A DNA stretch of 64,000 nt, taken from the NCBI RefSeq assembly GCF_035582795.1, contig NC_134365.1, positions 73,947,635 to 74,011,634 of the forward strand. The letters run 5' to 3'. The translations under genes and the position numbers were made by a program. A model generated the notes under the pieces. It did not search any database. It was not told where the DNA came from and saw only the letters and a program-made list of their open reading frames with translations. Of the stretch, positions 45,938-56,809 are shown piece after piece (within the stretch, counting starts at the first letter, position 1; every line of letters begins with the position of its first letter). The DNA is from Mycteria americana (Eukaryota; Chordata; Aves; Ciconiiformes; Ciconiidae).

Positions 45938-46474
45938 TGCCTGTGTTATCCCACAAGCGTGGGGTCGTTTACCTGGTGTGCAAGATGCCAATATACACAC
46001 AGGGCAGAGGTGTTTTATTTCACGTCTGCGCAGCGATGGGTGCTAGGTGGTTATTCCACAATGCTAGCACACTCTACTAAAGAACTACTGCATATTTATC
46101 TTGTTACATGATTAGGAAAAACCCGCCCAAATGTATGTTGATTGCTTAGTAATTACTACTCTGTCTATCATTGGTTAGTTCTATGTAAATTAGCACGCAT
46201 GCTCCTTGCAGGCGTGGGGGGGCAAGTCTTTTCAGTCTTGCATTGAATCGGTGGTCGTGATCTCCCCCTGCTGCCTTTACTTTTTCCCTAGTTACCACAG
46301 TTTTTTTCTGACTTCAAGTTTCTTCGGCACTCCCTCAGTCTTCCTCACCTTCTAGGGCAGGATGTTCCCCTTTTATCAGTCTTTTAGTTCCTCTTCAAGG
46401 GCACAGCCATTAGCAAGGCATGCGTTGTTTATACAAAAACTATCTTCTTTCACAAGGCCTTTATGGCCCTTACA
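45938..46474 (-). mobile_element. LTR family D in CR1-e
   Basis: 537 bp with TG...CA ends, flanked by perfect tcac duplications (45934-45937 and 46475-46478). The minus-strand reading begins tgtaagggcc and ends acaggca. AATAAA on the minus strand lies near 46013-46018. Solo LTR. Confidence 0.83.
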
Positions 46475-47660
46475 TCACCAGTGCATCTCCTTCTTGCTCT
46501 TTAGTTTGACCAGCAGGTCTTGACTTATCCATGCCAGTCTCTTGCCTTCCTTTTCTGATTTCTTACACATGGGGATCAAGAGCTCTTGTGCTCTGTGGAA
46601 GGCTTCATTGAAGATCTGCCCAGTTCTGTTCTGCTCTCTTGTCCCTGAGGGCAGTTTCTCAGGAGGTCCCATTGATGAATTCCTTGAACAGCTGGAAGTT
46701 GGCTTTCCTAAAATTCAGGGTCCTGACTTTACTCTTTGCCTGACCCATATCCCTCAGGACTGCGAACTCTGCCAGTGCATGATCACTGCAGCCCAGACTG
46801 CCTCCAATCTTGACGTCTCTGATTACTTGTGTTGGTGACCAACAGGTCCAGTAATGCATCCTCTCTGGTAGGGCTGTCTATTAGCTGGCCTAAGAAGTTA
46901 TCCTCAATGCACTCCAGGAGTCTCCTGGATTGTCTACAGCTCACCGTGCTATTTTTCCAGCAGATGTCGGGGTGGTTGAAGTCCCTTAGCAGGATGAGAG
47001 CCTGCGAGCGTGATGCCTCCTGTAGCTGGAGTAAGAAGGCTTCGTCAATAGGCTCCACTTGATCGGGCAGCCTGTCATAAACACCAGCCACAAGGTTCCC
47101 TTTGTTGGCTCGGTCTCTAATTCTTACCCATAAGCTTTCAACCTGCTCATGGCTATTCTTCAGACAGCTGTTCACAATCTATCCATTTCTTGACATAAGA
47201 GGGCAACCCCTCCACCCCTCCTTCCTTGCGTGTCCCTTCTGAACAGCCTGTAGCCATCAATAGCTGCATTCCAGTCATGAGATTTGTCCCACCAAGTTTC
47301 ACTAATAACAAGTAGGTCATAGCTTTCTAGCAGCACGGTGGCTTCCAACTCCTCCTGTTTGTTGCCTATGATGTGTGCATTGGTGTAGAGGCACTTCAGC
47401 TGGGCTGTCGGCCATGTCACCTTTTTGGAGGAACACACCTTAATTCCTTTGAGGTATTTCACTGGTGTTCCCCTGTTGGCTCCTATTACCTCAGGAGCCC
47501 CTGGCTCCTCTCTGTAAGACTTCAGCTGTGCTCCAGTGTACCCAGCACATTGCAGAGCAACAAGCTGAGGACCCTCGCTAGCACGCTGTCCCTCAAACCT
47601 TGGTGTGTCATCACATGGCTTGTCATGGGCGAGCCTGATGTTATCCCCTTCCCCCTTCAA
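46475..47660 (-). pseudogene. CR1-e ORF2 N-terminal half (endonuclease)
   Basis: Three overlapping frames (47172-47660, 46783-47175, 46659-46859) plus 46475-46672 together show the endonuclease. Motifs are [57 protein letters not shown] and the linker KRLAWISQDLL. Here the GDFN-type motif keeps its Asp (RDFN), unlike CR1-c and CR1-d. Several frameshifts fit its position as the oldest layer. Confidence 0.88.
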
Positions 47661-47662
47661 GT

Positions 47663-48598
47663 CTAGTTTAAAGCTCTGTCAATCAGCCCCGCTAGCTCAT
47701 GAGCAAAGACACTCTTCCCCCTTTGAGAAAGATTAATCCTATCCGACGCCAGCAGGTCTGGTGCCATGTAGACCACCCCATTATTGAAAACCCCAAAATT
47801 CTGGCGGTGACACCAGCCACGGAGCCATATATTAATAGACTGGGTCTCTCTGTTTCTTCCAATGTTGCTGCCCGCAACTGGAAGAATGGAGAAGAAATTA
47901 CCCATGCCCCGGATCCACTTACCAACCATCTCAAGGCCCTAAAGTCTCTTTTGATGGCCCTTGGACTACATGTTGCAGCTTCATCGCCACCCACATGGAA
48001 GAGCAATAATGGGTAATAGTCTGAGGGCCGTACCAGGCTAGGGAGTTTCCTAGTGATGTCCTTAACCAGGGCCCCCAGGGAGGCAGCAGACTTTCCTAAG
48101 AGGAGGGTCTGTGTGGCATATTGGACCCTCTGTTCCTCTCAGAAAGGAGTCACCTACAACTATAACCCATCTTTTTTTCCTCATGGAGGTGGTCTTTATA
48201 CTCGGGGTCTCGTTTCTGACCTTGGCAACACCTCTGGTGTAGATGGACCATCATGCACATCATCAGTTGACTAGCCTTCCAAATCCAGAGCCTCATACCT
48301 GTTGTATAGAGGCACCTGGAAAGGTAAAGTGGGCAGGGAAGGGGTTTACCTGCTGCCCCGAGCATGGACTTGCCTCCATTCACTCCTTTGCTTTAAGTGA
48401 CTGCCTTCTGCCTGGTGGGGGGGATACAGGATCCCCTGGATCTTGTGTTTTTTCTGGTTGATGTTCCTGTTTGTCTCAGGGAGGGCAGAGCGTGCTTCTA
48501 CCAGTCTATCTCTTTCTCAGCTTCCCTGATGCTCCTTAACCTGTCCACTTCCTCTCAAAGCTCTGCCACCAAGCTGAGCAGATCATCTACTTGGTCAC
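47663..48598 (-). pseudogene. CR1-e ORF1, decayed
   Basis: Esterase remnants in two frames (47692-48006 and 47663-47929). [20 protein letters not shown] has Asp for Asn in the GGN block, and SDRINLSQRGK has lost the DGIH signature. The upstream part reaches 48598, ending at ggtcac (48593-48598), the target duplication of the following LTR. Confidence 0.83.
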
Positions 48599-49102
48599 TG
48601 TTGCAGTAGTCACTTTCTAGCCCAAACGGAATCCAATACATAGCATTAGTATCAAGGCTTGTTGAAGCCTTAGGCTGCAAGCTGTGAACTTTCACCCAGA
48701 TTCACTGACTGTACACTGAACTTTTACTTGGCTACGTGAAGGAAGGCCCCGAAACCAATGCAAACCGGAAAGATAAGGAAGCTTCAACCTTAGGAGAAGT
48801 TACAACCTTAGAGATAAGAGAAGAATCGGCCCGCCTAGAGACAATGAAAGGGCCCAATGAAGAATGGGAAGACCCCAGACCCTGATATTACTATTGGTCT
48901 GAACTGTCTCCTGAGGGGAGGGGAATTTAAATTTTAAGGGTATAATTGCCCAGGGATTTCTTTGTTCTGGGTCCCTCTCTGGAGGCACCCAGCTCGAGCT
49001 GTTTTCACCGCTCTACCACTCAATAAATTCATCTGGCGTATGTCATATCGGAGACTCTGCTTCGGGAAACCTAGGGTCGAGCCAGAGGGGAGGGGAAGGG
49101 GA
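48599..49102 (+). mobile_element. LTR family E in CR1-e
   Basis: A 504-bp LTR-like insertion with perfect 6-bp flanks ggtcac (48593-48598 and 49103-49108). It starts tgttgcag, has a TATA-like ggtataat near 48938 and AATAAA at 49022-49027, so it is on the + strand. Its last bases read gggga rather than ca, probably mutated. Solo LTR. Confidence 0.8.
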
Positions 49103-49205
49103 GGTCACACCTCACACAGGTGTTCTCGCTACTGCCATCACGTACTAGTCAAAAGGTCTGGCACGCCCTGCAGCCCAAGACCTGGATGGCTGCATGTTTT
49201 TGTGC
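49103..49205 (-). mobile_element. CR1-e 5'-most segment
   Basis: Matches CR1-d 45190-45292 (shared ggtcacacctcacacag and ctgcatgtttttgtg-like end), that is the ORF1 cysteine-rich region. CR1 homology stops at about 49205, against the polymerase remnant. Confidence 0.8.
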
Positions 49206-49987
49206 ACTATAAAAATGTTAGTGATGCGGTCCAGGGTCACATCTCCTTTGAAGGGCTTCCATGAGATAGTGACTGTGTCCTCATCAATAAAATCACAGGA
49301 GGACACATCATGAGACAGAGAAAACAGGTAACCATACAATTCATCTGGTTCTCTTGCTATGGGACTACTGGGTAATTTGGATCTTTGTCCAAATTTCCCC
49401 ATACAGAATTTAAAAACAGTTTGGCAATTTGGCATTTGGCAAAGTGTTTCCTAATATGTTCAGGCCGCAAAACAAAATCTTCTTTCTACCGATAATCTTC
49501 AGTGTATTTAGCTTTTTTTGTCATCATCTGTGCATCAGGTTGGGTAGCCTGAAGCTTCCTGCTTCTGGCACAGCTTTATCTTTATATAATCTGAGAAAAG
49601 GCTGTTACGCCTCCGTTCAAAATGCCAAAGCTCATTGACTTCACGGTCCCTGTAGCCCTTTTCCAGAGCCCTGTTCATCTCTGAGGTACCCCAGGTGCCC
49701 ACAGGGGCTCTGTCTTCATCACTGTGGGTGCAGAGCGGCAGGTTTCAGCACAAGTGCAGCACAAAGGAAGCAATAGCTTGCCATTTACCCACAGGGTGCG
49801 TACCTTTTTACTTTGATCATCCTGAAGTAGCCTGTCAGGATGTCAAAATTCTTAAAAATAACTTCAGGGTGCCGTGCAGGATATAGTTTTGTTTTGTTGA
49901 TGAAGGAATAGAGGCCAGTAAAATCATAGTAATGTATCTTTTCATCAGGGGCTGCTATGTGATACAGACAAATGGCATTTGTCCTCA
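49206..49987 (-). pseudogene. Family-B DNA polymerase remnant, Maverick/Polinton (adintovirus-like) type
   Basis: Protein-primed family-B DNA polymerases replicate Maverick/Polinton elements and related adintoviruses. In minus-strand order the sequence shows: a motif A region (49785-49987) with EKIHYYDFTGLYSF and HPEVIFKNFD; then, after frame breaks, GKLLLPLC and TCAE; a segment with ALEKGY and ELWHFE; KQEASGYP; a motif B region with GKFGQRSK (about 49390); and CDFIDEDTVTISWK (about 49290). It is cut at TNIFI just before the expected DTDS catalytic motif C. Motif A has Gly and Ser where DxxSLYP is usual. Multiple stops and frameshifts make it non-functional. Element type is judged from remembered family motifs, not a search. 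It is bounded by CR1-e and an LTR fragment. Confidence 0.83.
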
Positions 49988-50329
49988 TGGTGGGTTGATC
50001 CTGGCCAGCAACCAAGCACCCACCCACACAGCTGCTCACTCACTCCCCACCCCCCAAGTGGGATGGGCAGAAAACAGGAAAAACAAAAGTAAGAAAACTC
50101 ATCAGCCAAGATAAATACAGTTTAATACATGGAGAAAAGAGGGAAAAAACCCCAAGCAACACAAAGGAAATCACAACATCCCACAAGCAGATCAATGCCC
50201 AGCCAGTCTCCAAGCAACAGCCACCTTGGAAGCCAGCCTCCCTCTTTTCTTCTTTATCTCACCATGCTCAGGTCCTACACTATCCAATATATCCTCATCA
50301 ACTACCATCCCCCCACTCATTACTAGTTT
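49988..50329 (-). mobile_element. LTR family A fragment
   Basis: Begins tggtgggttgatcctgg and shares the order of motifs of the family A LTR (cacacagctgctcactcactcc, gggatgggcagaa, aagtaagaaaactca). The other end of the LTR is missing; its last 60 or so bases are not confidently LTR. CR1 sequence follows. Confidence 0.7.
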
Positions 50330-50655
50330 CCACTTTGACATTGAATCATTGACTATAACTCTTTGGATGTGGCCATCCAGCCAATTCGTTATTCAACTAA
50401 CAGTCTATTTGTCAAACCCATGACTCTCCAATTTAGCGTCAAGAATGTTGGGGGGGACTGTATCAAAGTTCTTACAGAAGTCTAGGCAGATGACATCCGT
50501 GTTCTTTCCTTGTCCACTGATGCAGTCACTCCATCATAGAAGGCCACTAGATTAGTCAGGCATGATCTGCTCTTGGTGAAGCCATGTTGGCTGTCTCTAA
50601 TCCCCTCCCTGTCTTCCATATGTTTCAGCATGTCTTCCAGGAGGATCTGTTCCAG
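50330..50655 (-). mobile_element. CR1 LINE fragment (RT region)
   Basis: Matches the CR1 reverse transcriptase segment between the DFxKAFDT block and the GVPQG block (compare 32500-32820 and 35790-36090). No 3' end is present; both ends are truncated. Confidence 0.85.
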
Positions 50656-51295
50656 GCCCCAGAACTAACAGCATCACCAGCCCTTTCCTCCTGCCTGCAG
50701 TTCCTCCGTGCCTGAAAACAATCATGGTCTTGCAGCTCTGCAACACTCCCATTGCTCTCACTGCTCTCCTGGCTCTTCTTGCAGTAGCTACGGTCTCTAA
50801 GAGCATGGGTCTGCAGGACGTGTCCCAAAGCCTGGGTCTTCCTGCTTCTGCAGTAATCATGGTCTAACAAGGCCATCTTGATTGCATGATCTGCCTTCTG
50901 CCTCTTATTTGCAGCATTACTCTAAGGGCAAGGAAACACATTCAGCACAAGCCTGTACCCCATAATGGTCTTGCAGGCAGCTGTTAGACCCCTCAACAAC
51001 CATTGGTAAAAGGAGGTCCCTACCACTCCCCACCCTCTCTGTGTGGAATTTACCTCAGTTTCTGACTCACAGGTCCTTTGCCCAGTTCTTCTGCTTCGTG
51101 TGGTCTTACTGAGAAATGCCTGCGGGTCTTTTCCTTATCATCCCCAGGCACACGTTCTTCCAAGGTTGGCATTCTGTTCTGGTTTTCCGTTTTCACCGAC
51201 TGTGTTGCATCTGTCTTGCAGCACCATGCAAAACCCAAAGTTTGCCCCAGTTATACTGTATGGCCATGCTGTTGGGCTGGGACCAGGTCAGGGGG
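50656..51295. other. Unclassified sequence with short internal repeats
   Basis: Contains several dispersed copies of aatcatggtct or aatggtcttgcag (near 50720, 50865 and 50963). No protein motif or terminal repeat recognised. It may belong to the same unknown element as the inverted-repeat block that follows. Confidence 0.4.
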
Positions 51296-51475
51296 CCTCT
51301 TGGTCCAGCTGCCAGGACTGGTCTCTCCTTTACACAGGGCCACATAGGATGGGTCTGTAGCCTTCAGGCACATTCTAACTTGTTCGTGTCCCCCACCCTT
51401 GTGACACCCCCTGCCCTCTTGATCTTCTGCCTCCCCAGCCATGCTAAAGCCTTCTCAGCAGCTTTGTGAAGTGGG
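51296..51475. repeat. Right arm, block matching 30605-30800 in reverse
   Basis: Reverse-complement match to the left arm block (ccaggactggtctctccttt and ctgccctcttgatctt). Separated from the second right-arm block only by the solo LTR at 51491-52058. Confidence 0.75.
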
Positions 51476-51490
51476 GGGCCCCAAGCCCAC

Positions 51491-52058
51491 TGTTGTGGTT
51501 TAACCCCAGCTGGCAGCTAACCCCCACACAGCCACTTGTTCACTCTCCCCCCATGGGATGGGGGAGAGAATCAGAACAGTAAAAGTGAGAAAACTCATGG
51601 GTTGAGACCAAGACAGTTTAATAGGCAAAGCAAAAGCCCCACACACAAGCAAAGCAAACCAAGGAACTCATTCACTCCTTCCCATCGGCGGGCAGGTGTG
51701 CAGCCATCTCCAGGAAAGCAGGGCTCCATCACGTGTAATGGTTACTTGGGAAGACAAATGCCATCACTCTGAATGTCCCCCCCTTCCTTCTTCTTCCCCA
51801 GCTTTGTATGCTGAGCATGATGTCATACAGTATGGGATATCCCTTTGGTCAGTTGGGGTCAGCTGTGTCCCCTCCCAGCTCCTTGTGCTCCTGGCAGAGC
51901 ATGGGAAGCTGAATAGCCCTTGATTTAGCATGAGCGCTACTGAGCAACAACTAAAACATCTCGCTATTATCAACACTGTTTTCAGCACAAATCCAAAACA
52001 TAGCCCCATACTAGCTACTATAAAGAAAATTAACTCTATCCCAGCCAAAACCAGTACA
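51491..52058 (-). mobile_element. LTR family A, solo LTR
   Basis: 568 bp beginning tgttgtggtttaacccc and ending ccagccaaaaccagtaca on the + strand. This is an LTR family I recognise as widespread in birds, normally read from the other strand (tgtactggttttggctggg). Flanks cccac and cccat form a 5-bp duplication with one mismatch. It interrupts the right arm of the inverted repeat, so it is younger than that structure. Confidence 0.85.
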
Positions 52059-52350
52059 CCCATTTTTTACTTTTATTTAATTCCTTTCTGTTAGCATTTA
52101 AATGTCAACTGTTCATGTCATTAGCTCTCATTAAAGCGTGTTTTATACCAACACTTTTATGTATATATATATTTATTGTATGTTATATATCTTTATACAC
52201 GTATATATATGTACTTATATGAATATACATATATAAAGTGTATCTAGGTATAAATAAAAAATACAGACATGTTTTTACACTCCTTTATATATATATATTT
52301 TGCTCTCTCCATATGTATATGTATAAATATATGTATAGATCAGTGCCCTG
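52059..52350. repeat. Right arm, AT-rich block of the large inverted repeat
   Basis: Reverse complement of 29455-29785; shared unique stretches include tttttacttttatttaattc and gtgtatctaggtataaataa. Rich in (TA)n and TATG. Confidence 0.8.
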
Positions 52351-52524
52351 GTCAGAGGTCCATCTGATGCTGTATTATCTCAGGGTCCCCAGCATCAGAC
52401 AGAACATAAGATTTTGTAACTTGCTATTACCTTTTCTGGGTTATTAATTCTTCCTGAGAGTGTTAGTGCCTTTCTTGTTGGGATCCAAAAAGAATCAGCA
52501 TTCTCCTGGGGCAAAACACCCCGA

Positions 52525-52652
52525 ATAATTTAACAAAACAGAAGAACCAGTTTGTATGGGGAAATGACGAAAAAGCCGCTTTTGAACAGGCTAAACATGC
52601 TGTGTCCCACATTGTTATGTTAGGTTCCAGTCAAGCCCACAAACCTTTGTAA
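52525..52652 (+). pseudogene. ERV-L-like pol remnant, reverse transcriptase thumb region
   Basis: A short frame with FVWGNDEKAAFEQAKHAV, the conserved block after retroviral RT that precedes RNase H. It ends in a stop at about 52652; a possible RNase H start (SGDDIAPWSLWQR) follows in another frame. Upstream pol and gag are absent. Class III (ERV-L) assignment is from motif style and moderately sure. Confidence 0.7.
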
Positions 52653-53144
52653 GTCCTAGTATCAGGTGATGATATAGCACCTTGGAGTTTGTGGCAAAGA
52701 GGAAAGGGGAGGCAATGCAAGTGCAGAGTGATGGGCAGTGTATAAGGGATGAGCCATAGGGCTTAGTAAGTGACAAGTGGACAACTGGACAGTACATGGG
52801 AAACCATTGTGAAGTCAGGACTTATGGAAGCAGAAGGCAAAAAAAAAATGGGAATTCAAACCTGTGGGTTTGACAAGGTGATGTTCACGTCACCCAAAGT
52901 GTTGGGGAAGAGGGGGAGCACAATGCTGCAGCAGACCTGTCTGCTCAAATTAGGAGTGTTACTTTCTCTCCCGATGCTCTGTCTCCCGCTACTCATTTCC
53001 TGATGAGGAAACCCTTGCTTAGCAGGCACACGAGAAGTCCAGACAGCTTGCTGTTGATCCACATATAAATGTGGCAGTGTGCAGTTTGTGCAATACTAAA
53101 AGCTAAAAAGTTCCCTCGGTAGCCTTACGAGCAGATTCAGTGAT
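52653..53144 (+). other. Probable decayed ERV pol between RT and integrase
   Basis: Expected position of RNase H and the N-terminal integrase region. Only weak traces are readable and stops are frequent, so no domain is claimed. Confidence 0.4.
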
Positions 53145-53650
53145 GCCCTGTTACTGGTCCTACCAGACAAACAGATTATATTGGACCTTTACCAAAAGCG
53201 CAGGGATTACAAAACATACTGGTGATGGCAGATACATATACCAGCTATGTTGCTGTGTCCCCAGCTGCACATTCCGACCAGAGAGGAACACTGAAATGCC
53301 TGTGGTTACGTAGCCAGTGGATGGGCCCACCTTCCTGCCTCCAGTCGCACAATGGGTCTCATTTTAGAGGCCAAATGGTCCGACAGTGGGCGGCTGAGCA
53401 TGAAGGACACAGAGTATATCATATACCTATCACCCCAGAGGAGCTGATCTAATGGAACAGACCAATGCCTTATTAAAAGAGCAGATGCATGCACGGCTCC
53501 CCTCTTGCACTCTCCATAACTGGCCAACAGTACTATTACAGGTTGTAAAGAACTGGAATGGGAAAGCATGCTTCCAAGGCTATACCTCCTATCCTAGCGT
53601 CTTCTGCTGGGACATCAGCACTACGAGGTACAGTCCAGGACGTTGACAGA
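53145..53650 (+). pseudogene. ERV-L-like integrase remnant
   Basis: Retroviral integrase joins viral DNA to host DNA using a D,D,E triad. Visible are TDYIGPLPKAQG (first Asp), VMADTYTSYVAVSPA, then QSHNGSHFRG, QWAAEHE and VYHIP, and after a stop near 53450 QTNALLKEQ. The second catalytic Asp of the usual SDNG/SDQG is His (codon CAC near 53348). The Glu region is broken by an in-frame stop. Inactive. Confidence 0.85.
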
Positions 53651-54206
53651 GCCCAATGATCCCTCAAGAGTCAGAGGCAAGTGCAAACACCAGACTCTTC
53701 AAGGGAAACTCATCCCTGCAGATGGGACATATGGACCAGGAGCCACATACTTAATCCTAAAGGAGCAAGTAGGCATTCTCCGTTACATGTCTGAACTTAT
53801 GCTGTATGTAAAAAAAAAGTCTTTGTTTTATCTCATGCAGAACTGCTATGTGGAGCCTCACAGTATTGCTTTTGATCTCTGCATGCTGTATATCAGTGAA
53901 CATGAAGTGCCGGACATCTCTGCCCTCCAGCAGCACCAAAGCTCCTCTTCAGCTACTACATCACATAACTGGACTGTTTGGTGAAATTTGCACCACCGTG
54001 TCTTAGGGTGCATGGGACTAGAGGTGGAACCTGATGGCAGGACATCTCTGATGGTCCTAGTTCCAAGGTGACTGCTATCCTACGCTTATTCTCACAATCA
54101 ATATTTGTTTTATTACTCTTGTATTATTAATTTTAGTAATTTTTTTTTGTAAAATAATCTTTCTAGTAGCCAAAAAAACTTACTGGTATAATCTGCAATT
54201 TAGGGT
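53651..54206 (+). other. ERV sequence between integrase and 3' LTR
   Basis: A 113-codon frame (53643-53984) follows the integrase without a motif I can name, and an AT-rich stretch precedes the LTR. No envelope gene is seen, as expected for ERV-L elements. Confidence 0.45.
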
Positions 54207-54815
54207 ATCTGTAGGAAAGGTCAACTGTATGTGGATCAAGGGGTGGAAGTTAGTCATCCTGACCGGAAGATCATTGTATATCGAGGAGTTAGTGATCCAC
54301 AAAACAGCTGACCTGGGTTGGCCCAAGCCTGTGCTCTGCTGCACACATCCCTTGGCCACAGGACGAACTCAGCCAGCTAATTGTAATGAGGACTCTGTCC
54401 TCAGCTCTCACACAGTACTGGCGATTACACCACCTGCGTGGCCTTGCCTTTATCTAAGAGCGCAGCAACGAGTTCTCATGTGAACATCCTTTTTGTTTGA
54501 CAGTAGAAATGATTAATAGAAATGTTTTCTTGTAAGAAAATCCTGTAAGAGCTCAAAAGACTGGGTGGGTATGCTGGGTAACCTTTCCCCTGAGGGGATC
54601 TGTATGGTGTGCCTCGTTGGAGACCCATCCAATACTGCAGCAACTCGGGGCTCCCACCATCTGGAGGGATGTGAGATTATCAATACTATCCTTTTTTCTG
54701 TTATAGTGTTAGCTCCAATAAACATCGTTTTAAGTGATACTTTACAGAGTCTGAGTGCTTGCTTTTCTTACTGGAATCATAATGAACCAGCACCTCCTGG
54801 TGCCAAAACATTCAG
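54207..54815 (+). mobile_element. ERV-L-like 3' LTR
   Basis: Starts about tgtaggaaagg and ends about ggtgccaaaaca, with AATAAA at 54716-54721. It follows pol remnants in the same orientation, so it is the 3' LTR of that provirus. Homologous to 27125-27740, mostly differing by CpG decay. Confidence 0.75.
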
Positions 54816-56809
54816 GTGTTTTTCTAGAAGCAAGTCTGTAGTTTTAAAAATCATTCAGATTAACCGCAATGATAATATTACATCTTCTGCCTTTATGTGA
54901 ACCAAGTACTAACTGACAAAAAAATCTTCTTGGAATCCTTAATATCACTCAGCCTGTAAAATGTTTTGTGCTCCTTTAAGGCTTTATCACTTGTCTGATC
55001 CCCTTCCAAAGGCCAATCAAATAGTATGTAATTTTCAGTTCATCTTTATCATTCAATCAGTGGATCGGGCACCTCTTGCCTCCCTCTGCTCTCACTGTCT
55101 GAACCATTTTTCCATCTGCTTGAGGAATGAAAGACAGTGAAAAAAAAAAATTCCGTACAGTATGTATCGCTATAAAGGCTTTATTGTCATATTCTGTACA
55201 TTAATTTATTATTCATGAGTAATACATTACTCATATTCCCAGACAAAACCTACCATCTCGGCCCAAATCAACAAAGGCCTACAGACACCTGAGGCGCCCA
55301 AACACACTTGCAGAAAAGGAAGGATGACAGAAATGCAAAGTGCATCACCACTGGCACGCAGCGCGGTCAGCTTTTCACAACAGAGCCATGATCTAGCAGG
55401 CCTTGATCTGTGCCAAAGCACGGTGGCCACTTAGCAGAGGATGCAGGGTAGCAGAGACCCAGTCAACCTGCAACTCTACATGTCATTTTTTTTTCCTTCA
55501 TAGAAAAATGATTGTGCTTTACAGACAAGTGGATTTCTTCCAGAATTTCTGTGAGGACTCCCCCAGGTCAATACCCACTCCATCTATGGATTGCAGCAAG
55601 GATTTGGCTACTGGAGTTTGGGGTGGTTATGACAGTCACATTTATATTTAGATTGTGAGTGTCAGATAAGCAGTCATGCATTGAAGGTTGCGCACACACT
55701 GATACGAGTGACCTAGGCACCACGATGGGTCCACGGTGATTTTCAGAGTTCCTCAGAGAACATTAAGAGTTCTTGTTTAATAAAGAATAAAACCTACTTA
55801 ATGACTGCCATTTACTTTCATGGTCTCACATCCTCTGCTACTCCTCTCCAGTGCATATGCACTAAGCTTGGTAAGAAGTGTCAGGAATGAATTTGCGATG
55901 GTTTACTGATACTAAAGCCAAGTTCATTACATCCCCTACACAAATTAAACGTTATTAATCTGGAAAAGTTTTTACGGATCTGCACTTATCATCTCCTTGC
56001 TGTCAATTAGGAACTAAGAAGGTATGCTGTAATTGTAAGCAACTATTTTCACGGCCTTAATCTGTCCCGTTGTGTCCAAAATGGCTTTTTACATTTTTTG
56101 TGAATGGAGGCAGTAACAACTTTTCTTAGTTTGCACAAGCAAATGCTCTAAGTAAAATGAGAATTTCTCCCGTCATTTATCATATACTGCAGAATAAAAT
56201 CCTTGGAAGGTATTCTTGTACTTGATGACGCAAGTCTATCCAATTTCTTGCACCGTTTAGGTCAGGTCATTTACCCAGGTAATTTATAGTGGAATGGGAT
56301 GTGTTCAGAGAACAGAATTTAGTTTATGACCAAAATGGCCAGCAATTGTCTGGGCCGTGAAATTACCTTCAATGCTAGGAAAAAAGTTACTTCTTAAGAA
56401 AAAGACAAAATCAAAGTATTTATAACTAACTGCCATCAGGAAGTGACTGTTTTGAAGACTGTGATTGATGTCCTGGTAGCAACAGGAATGCCTGAAAAGG
56501 CGTCGGCCATAAAACAGCATCATTTTCTGTGGTGCATGCAATTAGTAGTTTTATCTTTTATAGCTTATCACTTCCTCCAAGAGGGGAAAAAAGCACCGAA
56601 GGTCAGTTTTAGAATGAAAATCATACTTACTAATATGCTGAAAACTCTAAGGTAAACCAGAATGCAAAAGCTTCGACTCATTTTGAAGCGGCTCATATCA
56701 AACTATAGGCATTGCTGGGCAGTTTATCACACGTCAATTTATCTCCTTACTTTGACACACTTCTCATGGTACAGTACCACACTTCTTATCCAAGTCTCAA
56801 AACCAAAGA
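54816..56809. other. Intergenic DNA upstream of PYROXD1
   Basis: AT-rich sequence with an A run near 55140. No exon or transposon terminus recognised. Confidence 0.5.

Noticed and set aside
45461..46111. 216-codon plus-strand frame
   Set aside because: Antisense to the CR1-d 5' end and CR1-e ORF2 and crosses an LTR boundary; no motif.
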